Source: Aquilaria yunnanensis (Eukaryota > Streptophyta > Magnoliopsida > Malvales > Thymelaeaceae). From it: DNA of 64,000 bases. The stretch is taken from contig CM077599.1 in NCBI GenBank assembly GCA_039654915.1, positions 78,708,001 to 78,772,000 on the forward strand, given 5' to 3'. The notes under the pieces are model-generated. The model saw only the letters and a list, made by a program, of their open reading frames with translations, was not told where the DNA came from and made no database searches. Numbering within the stretch: the stretch's first letter is position 1; each line of letters begins with the position of its first letter. Below, one piece after another: positions 10,652-19,114 of the stretch. Position numbers and translations under genes: made by a program.

Positions 10652-11200
10652 ATGGAGTCTTCTCTTTCCGCCCTACGAAAGTATTTTCCTTCCTTCCCAA
10701 TAAATATTCTTAAAAAGATTTATCAAGCTAGATGTGAACGATTCAGAGTATTTATGCACAAAGGCATTCCTGATAATGTGCGGTGGCTAATTGAAGCTAA
10801 GGTTCGTTCAGCTGGTGAAGTTCCCGAAGCGTTCTTTCCCCGTATGCCCGGCTTTGGTAAAAGCGCTTATGCCAAAAAAAGAAGAGCAAAGAGGCTAGGC
10901 GTTTGTCATAATTGTGGATGGTGGATTTGCGGCAATAAATGTCGTGCTCCAGGAGTGATCACCAGAAATCGTAATGATAGAATAAGATTCATTAAGAATG
11001 GCTTGCGTAAGGAATCTCTAGAAGATATTCGAGAGGTTCTTGAAGCGCATTCTTGCGGAATAGTGCAATTTGAGGTTGTTGGATTATGGATAATTTTCCA
11101 AAAAGAACGAGATCGTTACAGTCTTGGGAATCTGACCCTAAACGACCCTGTTTGCCAGTTTGTGAGAAAGCTAGATGAGATGCAAATCACCGATTCATAG
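10652..11200 (+). CDS. NABP3-A: virus-like cysteine-rich nucleic-acid-binding protein
   Basis: The frame is 182 aa from ATG 10652 (MESSLSALRKYFPSFP). The five codons before it are open but contain no ATG in this copy (TTG at 10637). The domain order matches NABP2: basic helical N-terminus, GFGKSAYAKKRRAKRLG, then CHNCGWWICGNKC (CX2CX4CX3C), NDRIRFIKNGL, EAHSCG, and an NDPVCQFVRKLDEMQ tail. Compared with NABP1/2 the zinc loop has GWW in place of GRW, so the paralogues have diverged at the probable binding surface while keeping all four cysteines. A fragment of this gene, with copy-A bases, is fused in frame to pol at 23115-23308. Confidence 0.78.
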   Translation: MESSLSALRKYFPSFPINILKKIYQARCERFRVFMHKGIPDNVRWLIEAKVRSAGEVPEAFFPRMPGFGKSAYAKKRRAKRLGVCHNCGWWICGNKCRAPGVITRNRNDRIRFIKNGLRKESLEDIREVLEAHSCGIVQFEVVGLWIIFQKERDRYSLGNLTLNDPVCQFVRKLDEMQITDS

Positions 11201-11214
11201 AAAGCATTGAAGCC

Positions 11215-11700
11215 ATTACTGGACGCAAAGCCAGTGGAAGACGAGGATCAAAGTCACGATTACTGTACGTGCTAGCTGTCGCTTTTGAAATTTTCCTCCC
11301 CTTTTGGTAATAATGTATCCACTCCTGACGTGAACCAAAGTCACGATTACTGTACGTACTAGCTGTCGCTTTTGAAATTTTCCTCCCCTTTCAGCGATAA
11401 TGTATCCACTCCTGACATGAGCCATAGTTACGATTACTGTACGTGCTAGCTGTCGCTTTTGAAATTATCCTCCCAATAATGTACCCACTCCTGACACGGA
11501 CTACTGTATATAGCTGCCACTTTTGAAATTTTCCTTCACTTCCGGCAATCACGTACCTACTCCTGACATAAGTTACAATCGCGACTACTGTATATTTTAG
11601 TTGCTTTTGAAAATTTCCTCCTCTTTTAACGATAGTGTACCCATACCTGACCAGAGTCATACTCGTGACTACTATGAATAGCTGGCAATAATGTATCCAT
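11215..11700 (+). repeat. ~97-bp tandem repeats upstream of LOG-A
   Basis: About five degenerate units carry GATTACTGTACGTGCTAGCT, GTCGCTTTTGAAATTTTCCT, AATAATGTATCCACTCCTGA, then a variable trinucleotide. The unit is a duplicated form of the spacer that precedes NABP2 and NABP3 (compare about 10485-10560). Some units read CTGACGTGAAC and so contain a TGACG core, which bZIP/TGA factors bind in plant and viral promoters. They lie directly before the LOG TATA box, which suggests an amplified upstream activating region. The open frames running through them are repeat artefacts. Confidence 0.65.
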
Positions 11701-11738
11701 TCTTGAAAAATAAAATTATTGCCTTATCTCTTCATCTC

Positions 11739-11745
11739 TATAAAT
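11739..11745 (+). promoter_or_regulatory. TATAAAT box upstream of LOG-A
   Basis: The context is TCTTCATCTCTATAAATATA, 40 nt before ATG 11779. The TTCATC-n-CTATAAAT layout matches the boxes before NABP2 and NABP3. Its position argues for ATG 11779 as the true start, because the upstream in-frame extension (to 11719) would contain the TATA box. Confidence 0.62.
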
Positions 11746-11778
11746 ATATCCTCTTTTCTCACAAGGGTAAGGATAGGA

Positions 11779-12408
11779 ATGGAGAAAACCTCAACTCGTA
11801 AATCCCGAACTATTTGTGTATTTTCTGGGGCTTTTCCTGGAAAAGATGAAGAGTATTTAAAAGCAGCCAACCATTTGGGAAGAGTATTAGCTGAGCGAAA
11901 AATACATTTAGTTTATGGAGGAGGTAGTGTCGGATTAATGGGAGGTGTAGCATCAGCAGCATCTCTAGGAGGAAGTCAAGTTCTGGGTATTATCCCTGGA
12001 CCTCTGAAATTTATTTCTGGGGGCACGATTGGAGAAGAATTAGTGGTTAAAAATTTGCAAGAGCGTGTGTTACAAATGCTTTTAAATGCTGATGCTTTTA
12101 TCGCTCTACCAGGTGGTTTTGGCACATTGGGAGAAGTCTTTCAAATTGCTTCCATGGCCCAACTTAATTTGCATAAAAAACCCATTGGGCTTTTGAATGT
12201 TAACAATTTCTTTACAGGTCTGATAGCTTTTATGGATTATGCTATGCAGAAGAATTTCATATCAAGAGTGGCACGGCGAATCATAATATCCGCAACAACT
12301 GCTGAAGAATTGCTAGATAAAATACAAGCTTTTGTTCCTGAACCAGATCCAGCAATGATTCAGATAGACTGGACACGACAGTCTTTCCCGACCAGTTCAC
12401 TCCCATAA
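11779..12408 (+). CDS. LOG-like: LOG-type cytokinin riboside 5'-monophosphate phosphoribohydrolase (copy A)
   Basis: The protein is 209 aa from MEKTSTRKSR. LOG enzymes cleave cytokinin nucleotides to the active free base plus ribose 5-phosphate. Visible motifs in order: ICVFSGAFPGKDEEY (nucleotide-binding N-terminus), LVYGGGSVGLMGGVA, VLGIIPGPL, NLQERVLQM, ADAFIALPGGFGTLGE, KPIGLLNVNNFF, and FISRVARRIIISATTAEEL. PGGFGTLGE fits the family motif PGGxGTxxE with its catalytic Glu, and the Arg of the canonical MHxRK segment is kept (QER). The flanking residues differ from ordinary plant LOGs (MHxRK is replaced by LQERV; GGG-S-VGLMG is normal), so it is a divergent member. There is no intron, unlike plant LOG genes. 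It lies last in the cargo block with its own TATA box. Activity is likely but inferred. Confidence 0.85.
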   Translation: MEKTSTRKSRTICVFSGAFPGKDEEYLKAANHLGRVLAERKIHLVYGGGSVGLMGGVASAASLGGSQVLGIIPGPLKFISGGTIGEELVVKNLQERVLQMLLNADAFIALPGGFGTLGEVFQIASMAQLNLHKKPIGLLNVNNFFTGLIAFMDYAMQKNFISRVARRIIISATTAEELLDKIQAFVPEPDPAMIQIDWTRQSFPTSSLP

Positions 12409-12925
12409 TGGTCATCTACTCACCCTGTTGAAGTATTGTGGAAGAAAGAAGCGATCTGATCCGTTTTTCTTGTCCTTTAGTTTTAATTATCAGCATTTTC
12501 TTTCGTATTTCAGTTTTTATTTTCAGGGAATTTCGTTATCTTATAAGATAGTTTCATCCATGCTGATATTAAAATCATAGGACAACGCCTTTAGGATGGA
12601 ATGGCTGAGTAAAGAGTAATTTTTATTACTCTTGAGACGCATCCTATTAGGTCTACTAGGCATAACATTTTGGGGTAGTTAAGCTTTAACCTTATTCGGA
12701 TGACATATCTCACAAGGGAATCTATATTTACTGAAGAAAATATTAGATGAACCTTGAATATTGATTCCAAACATCCGTTCCCTTTACATAATTTGTCAGT
12801 GTTATTGTCATCATCAAGATTCACTCGTTTTATCGAAGCCTAATTCTTTGCGCTCGCCTATTATGAAAATTCACACTTTCGAAGAAAATTATTCCAATTT
12901 CAATTGCTTTCATATAAATTCGCTC
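12409..12925 (+). other. LOG 3' region with a strong stem-loop
   Basis: No gene is seen. An 8-bp perfect stem AAGAGTAA/TTACTCTT (12612-12619 with 12626-12633) lies inside an outer GGATG/CATCC pair (12594-12598 with 12640-12644). The segment is conserved in copy B (30738-31250) and in the duplicate at 17514-18030. Confidence 0.5.
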
Positions 12926-14640
12926 GAGGTCCTAAGGAAAGCTCCTTAGCCTCACAATCAATTTTCATCATCGGGGTTTTAAGGATGGAACCTTTGCCTC
13001 GAAAATAATCAATTTTCATCATCGGGGTTTTAAGGATGGAACCTTTGCCTCGAAAACAATCAATTTTCATCATCGGGGTTTTAAGGATGGAACCTTTGCC
13101 TCGAAAATAATCAATTTTCATCATCGGGGTTTTAAGGATGGAACCTTTGCCTCGAAAATAATCAATTTTCATCATCGGGGTTTTAAGGATGGAACCTTTG
13201 CCTCGAAAATAATCAATTTTCATCATCGGGGTTTTAAGGATGGAACCTTTGCCTCGAAAACAATCAATTTTCATCATCGGGGTTTTAAGGATGGAACCTT
13301 TGCCTCGAAAATAATCAATTTTCATCATCGGGGTTTTAAGGATGGAACCTTTGCCTCGAAAATAATCAATTTTCATCATCAGGGTTTTAAGGATGGAACC
13401 TTTGCCTCGAAAACAATCAATTTTCATCGGGGTTGTAAGGATGGAACCTTTGCCTCGAAAATAATCAATTTTCATCATCAGGGTTTTAAGGATGGAACCT
13501 TTGCCTTGAAAAGAATCAATTTTCATCATCGGGGTTTTAAGGATGGAACCTTTGCCTCGAAAACAATCAATTTTCATCATCGGGGTTTTAAGGATGGAAC
13601 CTTTGCCTCGAAAACAATCAATTTTCATCGGGGTTGTAAGGATGGAACCTTTGCCTCGAAAATAATCAATTTTCATCATCAGGGTTTTAAGGATGGAACC
13701 TTTGCCTTGAAAATAATCAATTTTCATCATCGGGGTTTTAAGGATGGAACCTTTGCCTCGAAAACAATCAATTTTCATCGGGGTTGTAAGGATGGAACCT
13801 TTGCCTCGAAAATAATCAATTTTCATCATCAGGGTTTTAAGGATGGAACCTTTGCCTTGAAAAGAATCAATTTTCATCATCGGGGTTTTAAGGATGGAAC
13901 CTTTGCCTCGAAAACAATCAATTATCAATCCGAGGTTTTAAGGATGGAACCTTTGCCTCGAGATCAATCAATCAATTCGAGGTTTTAAGGATGGAACCTT
14001 TGCCTCGAGATCAATCAATCAATCCGAGGTTTTAAGGATAGAACCTTTGCCTCGAGATCAATCAATCAATCCGGGGTTTTAAGGATGGAACCTTTGCCTC
14101 GAGATCAATCAATCAATCCGAGGTTTTAAGGATAGAACCTTTGCCTCGAGATCAATCAATCAATCCGGGGTTTTAAGGATGGAACCTTTGCCTCGAGATC
14201 AATTATCAATCCGAGGTTTTAAGGATGGAACCTTTGCCTCGACATCAATCAATCAATTCGAGGTTTTAAGGATAGAACCTTTGCCTCGACATCAATCAAT
14301 CAATCCGGGGTTTTAAGGATGGAACCTTTGCCTCGAGATCAATCAATCAATCCGAGGTTTTAAGGATGGAACCTTTGCCTCGAAAACAAATAATCAATCA
14401 ATCAGTCCATCTTACAACGATAGGAGCTTTCCTATCGTTAGAGGTTCTAAGGACATTTCCTTAACCTAAAACAAACAATCAATCCATCAGTCCATCTTAC
14501 AACGATAGGAGCTTTCCTATCGTTAGAGGTTCTAAGGACCTTTCCTTAACCTCAAACAAATAATCAATCAATCAGTCCATCTTACAACAATAGGAGCTTT
14601 CCTATCGTTAGAGGTTTTAAGGACCTTTCCTTAAACCTTA
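12926..14640 (+). repeat. Hairpin-repeat array A
   Basis: The array has three successive zones. First is a single strong hairpin, GAGG-tc-CTAAGG/CCTTAG-CCTC (12926-12953). Second are ~19 units of 51 (some 48) bp and ~10 units of ~47 bp, each containing CGAGG/CGGGG, AAGG, ATGGAA, CCTT and CCTCG. In RNA the two halves pair, and CGGGG keeps pairing with CCUCG by one G-U. Third, near 14410-14640, are three compound units with CGATAGGA-GCTT-TCCTATCG and AGGTT...AACCT stems. The array lies between LOG and the polypurine tract in both copies. Because 51 and 48 are multiples of 3, long frames (342 aa on -, 160 aa on +) stay open by chance; I do not call them genes. Confidence 0.85.
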
Positions 14641-14731
14641 CTGTTTGGGCGGCGAGAACATTCTCAATGCCTACCTAAGCCGGACGAAATTTGGTAACGA
14701 CTTTGCATACATCATGTCCCATGAAGCATGC

Positions 14732-14744
14732 AAAGGGGGGCAGC
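14732..14744 (+). other. Polypurine tract of copy A
   Basis: AAAGGGGGGCAGC lies directly before the LTR start TGTTGACACCC, in the position of the plus-strand primer. It is identical in copy B (32922-32934) and present inverted at 22071-22083. Confidence 0.8.
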
Positions 14745-17438
14745 TGTTGACACCCAATTTCGTCCGGGTGTTTTAAAATTTTGAAAAAAATTTTATTAAA
14801 AAAAATTAATTTAAAAAAAAAAATATATATATATTACTATTATTATTAAAAAAAATTTAATTAGTTTAAAATATATTTTTGTTTTGTGAAAATTTGATTT
14901 AAAATGATATATGTGTGAATATGTGTATGTTTGAAATAAAATAAAATTTCATGAAAAAAATGACAAAAAATTAAAAGTTTGAGGTAAAAATGACAAAATT
15001 GAGAAGTTTCGGAAAAAATTGACAAATTCTAAAAGTTCCAGGAGCATTTGGTAGTTTGTCACATAAAATTTTGAGCCTGCCGACGTTTTTGGCTCAAATT
15101 GACAGAAAACGACAAAATTGTCAAAATCAGAAGCTTCAGGAACTTATCCAGAGGCTGAGAGACGTAAAGGACTAAAATTGTCATTTTACCAATTTAATAG
15201 ATAAGTTTGAAATTTTTTATTAATTTATCCATCAACAGTTCAGCTAAACTTCCTCTATAAATAGCCCCCCAAATTTTGTGCTGAACACAGAAAAAAATAG
15301 AAAGAAAACTTAGAGCTCCGTTTCAAAAAAAAGATAAAATTACAGCCTTATTCCCTAGCTTATCCTTTCTCTGCCCAGAAAGTCCCAAAAATTCCTTTTC
15401 TTACGATTCGACCATCTTCTTCGTTTGTTTTTTTTCTTTTCTTCCGTTTTCTCTCTCTCTCTCCGTTCACCGTTTTTCTCTCCTCTGCCGCCGTCGTCCG
15501 GCCCAGCCACGCCCGCCGTCGTCATCCCGCCGCCGCAGGTAGCTCCCACGCCGTCCCGCCACCGTCCGCTTCCCTTCCCGTCGTGTCCCGTCTCTCCCTC
15601 CGCCGCGTCTCTCTCTCCTAGTTCGCCGGCCGCCGCCCCTCGCCTGGCCCGCCGTCACCCCGCCGTCCCTCGCCTGGCCCGCCATCGCCTCGCCGCCCCA
15701 TTCCTGGGCCACCGTTGCCTCGCCGTCCCTCGCCTGGCGTGCCGTCACCCAGCTCCGCCCCCTTTCCCCCTCGCGCGCGCGCGCGTCCCTGTTTTCTTGT
15801 TCTCAGAATTCAAGTTTTAATTTCAAGGGTACAACTCTCATTTAATCCTTCATCTTTTCAATTTCTTTCACTTTGGTCACTAACTTTGTATTTTATTCTT
15901 GCAGAATTAATTACTAACCCTTTTAATTTTTACTTGTTTGTTTATTATTTGTTTATTACTAACCCCCTTTTTTATTGTTGTTATTAACTTACTAACAACT
16001 AACTTTTAATACTATTATTGTTACTAACCTTTTAATTTTTGCATTATTACTAACTTTTATAATTGTTGTTAACAATTAATTAACTTTTATTATTGTTGTT
16101 AATTAATTAATTTAATTAACTTGGCTAGCTTTTTATTATTTTTGTTAATTAATTAATTTAATTAATTTGGCTAACTTTTTATTTATTGTTGTTAATTAAT
16201 TTAATTAATTTGGCTAACTTTTTATTTATTGTTGTTAATTAATTTAATTAATTTGGCTAACTTTTTATTATTGTTGTTAATTAATTAATTTAATTAACTT
16301 GGCTAACTTTTTACTGTTGTTAATTAATTAATTTAATTAACTTGGCTAACTTTTTATTATTGTTGTTAATTAATTAATTTAATTAACTTGACTAACTTTT
16401 TATTATTATTGTTTAACAATTAATTTAATTAACTTTGCTAACATTTATTATTATTTTTAAAGTGGATGGCCAAAAAGCCCCACTTTATTATTATTAATTT
16501 TTTTTTTCTTTATATAATTTTTTTATTTAATTCACCTTTACCCTTTACTAATTAATAAATAAATGAAAATTAAAAGAAGATTATTTTGTAATTAATTATT
16601 AAGGCTAATAAAAATCATTTTTAAAAAAAAGCCAATTATTTTTATTTTTATATACATGTTTTTAATTCTTTAAAGATAACAAAAAGTTAAAATTAATTTT
16701 AATAGTTATTTTTATCCAGTAAAAATAATAAAAAATAAAAATAAAACCTGTTAAAAAAAATACATGAAAATTAAGACTTTATATTTTACTGATTTATTTA
16801 AAATATAACTTTTAAATCCACTAAAATAATAAATATTTTTCATTAAACAAGAAAACAAAAAGAAAACTAAAACAAGATAAGAAAAAGATAAGAAAGACAA
16901 GAAAAAGAAAAGAAAAGAAAATAAAAAATAAAAATTTTTTATCTAAAAATTCTATAACAAAAAGAATTACGAATTAGTAATTAAACTAATAATTAATTCC
17001 ATAAAATTAATAATTATATAACTAACAATAAATTAAATTTAATTTCCATATCCGGATGATCCGACAGGATCTACGGTTTGGAAAATATCAAACTTTTTAA
17101 AATAAATAAATTAAATAAAATTGTTTAAAATTTCACCAAATTCCGTGTCCAAATGACTCGGCAGAGTCCATGGTTCGGAATCAAAATCTTCCGTGTCCAA
17201 ATGACTCGGCAGAGTCCATGGTTCGGAAGTATAAAATTTCATACAAATTAATTAATTTAAAAATCCACATTTCAACTAATCCAGTTAAAATTTCTAATTT
17301 TGAAAATTAACTGAGAATTATTTAAAAGCAAAGCAAAACAAACTTAAAATCAACTAAGGTGCCAATTTTTGGGCGTTTTAACAAAGTTGTTTTAACGTAA
17401 CCGTACTCCCGATCCCCGAACTCTCGCAGACCAATTTT
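14745..17438 (+). repeat. LTR2, 3' LTR of copy A, 3' truncated
   Basis: It begins TGTTGACACCC after the polypurine tract and matches LTR1 from 14991 onward. It lacks the last ~75 bases of the LTR (those after CAGACCAATTTT) and joins LOG sequence at a shared TTTT (17435-17438). No target-site duplication or PBS follows, so this is a rearrangement joint and not an insertion end. Confidence 0.9.
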
Positions 17439-19059
17439 GTTCCTGAACCAGATCCAGCAATGATTCAGATAGACTGGACACGACAGTCTTTCCCGACCAG
17501 TTCACTCCCATAATGGTCATCTACTCACCCTGTTGAAGTATTGTGGAAGAAAGAAGCGATCTGATCCGTTTTTCTTGTCCTTTAGTTTTAATTATCAGCA
17601 TTTTCTTTCGTATTTCAGTTTTTATTTTCAGGGAATTTCGTTATCTTATAAGATAGTTTCATCCATGCTGATATTAAAATCATAGGACAACGCCTTTAGG
17701 ATGGAATGGCTGAGTAAAGAGTAATTTTTATTACTCTTGAGACGCATCCTATTAGGTCTACTAGGCATAACATTTTGGGGTAGTTAAGCTTTAACCTTAT
17801 TCGGATGACATATCTCACAAGGGAATCTATATTTACTGAAGAAAATATTAGATGAACCTTGAATATTGATTCCAAACATCCGTTCCCTTTACATAATTTG
17901 TCAGTGTTATTGTCATCATCAAGATTCACTCGTTTTATCGAAGCCTAATTCTTTGCGCTCGCCTATTATGAAAATTCACACTTTCGAAGAAAATTATTCC
18001 AATTTCAATTGCTTTCATATAAATTCGCTCGAGGTCCTAAGGAAAGCTCCTTAGCCTCACAATCAATTTTCATCATCGGGGTTTTAAGGATGGAACCTTT
18101 GCCTCGAAAATAATCAATTTTCATCATCGGGGTTTTAAGGATGGAACCTTTGCCTCGAAAACAATCAATTTTCATCATCGGGGTTTTAAGGATGGAACCT
18201 TTGCCTCGAAAATAATCAATTTTCATCATCGGGGTTTTAAGGATGGAACCTTTGCCTCGAAAATAATCAATTTTCATCATCGGGGTTTTAAGGATGGAAC
18301 CTTTGCCTCGAAAATAATCAATTTTCATCATCGGGGTTTTAAGGATGGAACCTTTGCCTCGAAAACAATCAATTTTCATCATCGGGGTTTTAAGGATGGA
18401 ACCTTTGCCTCGAAAATAATCAATTTTCATCATCGGGGTTTTAAGGATGGAACCTTTGCCTCGAAAATAATCAATTTTCATCATCAGGGTTTTAAGGATG
18501 GAACCTTTGCCTCGAAAACAATCAATTTTCATCGGGGTTGTAAGGATGGAACCTTTGCCTCGAAAATAATCAATTTTCATCATCAGGGTTTTAAGGATGG
18601 AACCTTTGCCTTGAAAAGAATCAATTTTCATCATCGGGGTTTTAAGGATGGAACCTTTGCCTCGAAAACAATCAATTTTCATCATCGGGGTTTTAAGGAT
18701 GGAACCTTTGCCTCGAAAACAATCAATTTTCATCGGGGTTGTAAGGATGGAACCTTTGCCTCGAAAATAATCAATTTTCATCATCAGGGTTTTAAGGATG
18801 GAACCTTTGCCTTGAAAATAATCAATTTTCATCATCGGGGTTTTAAGGATGGAACCTTTGCCTCGAAAACAATCAATTTTCATCGGGGTTGTAAGGATGG
18901 AACCTTTGCCTCGAAAATAATCAATTTTCATCATCAGGGTTTTAAGGATGGAACCTTTGCCTTGAAAAGAATCAATTTTCATCATCGGGGTTTTAAGGAT
19001 GGAACCTTTGCCTCGAAAACAATCAATTATCAATCCGAGGTTTTAAGGATGGAACCTTT
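17439..19059 (+). repeat. 1.62-kb direct duplicate of copy A LOG tail + hairpin array
   Basis: This corresponds to 12334-13954 with no difference that I noticed: the last ~25 codons of LOG, the 3' stem-loop, the first strong hairpin and the 51/48-bp units in the same order of variants. The copy-B array at 31250 has a different order of unit variants, so the source is copy A. It ends inside a unit at GGAACCTTT and continues into RT sequence. Confidence 0.88.
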
Positions 19060-19114
19060 AGTGATGCCTTTCGGGTTAAAAAATGCTGTAAATATCCCAG
19101 TGGAGTCGCCAAGC
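19060..19114 (+). other. Chimeric joint: array / sense RT fragment / inverted PBS
   Basis: About 30 bases (GTGATGCCTTTCGGGTTAAA, AATGCTG) match RT codons for MPFGLKNA as at 23323. Next come TAAATATC and CCAGTGGAGTCGCCA, the reverse complement of the PBS, then the 3' end of inverted LTR3. The same PBS-(5-9 nt)-TTACAGCATTTTTT arrangement is found after LTR4 at 35690-35720. Confidence 0.7.

Larger units (their letters stand above)
1..17438 (+). mobile_element. Tat/Ogre-like Ty3/gypsy retrotransposon, copy A (non-autonomous, carries NABP x3 + LOG)
   Basis: Order seen: 5' LTR (its first ~246 bases lie before the window), PBS, leader, gag, no pol, three NABP-like genes, LOG, hairpin array, polypurine tract, 3' LTR. 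The two LTRs look identical over ~2.4 kb except for a 1-nt A-run difference near 1635/16625, so insertion was recent. Despite this youth the copy has no protease, RT, RNase H or integrase, and gag is frameshifted, so it must have been mobilised in trans. The 3' LTR lacks its last ~75 bases and runs directly into a duplicate of the element's own LOG tail at 17435-17438. Confidence 0.88.

Noticed and set aside
11719..11778. N-terminal extension of LOG-A from 11719
   Set aside because: It begins at TTG, not ATG, and includes the TATA box; ATG 11779 is preferred.
12900..13928. 342-aa repetitive protein on the - strand
   Set aside because: The frame is open only because unit length is a multiple of three; its start and end are not gene-like and the opposite strand is equally open. 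Kept only as a low-interest finding.
12926..14640. CRISPR-like array of regular repeats
   Set aside because: Repeats and the sequence between them are both conserved, with no unique spacers, and the context is a plant retrotransposon. It is a tandem hairpin repeat.
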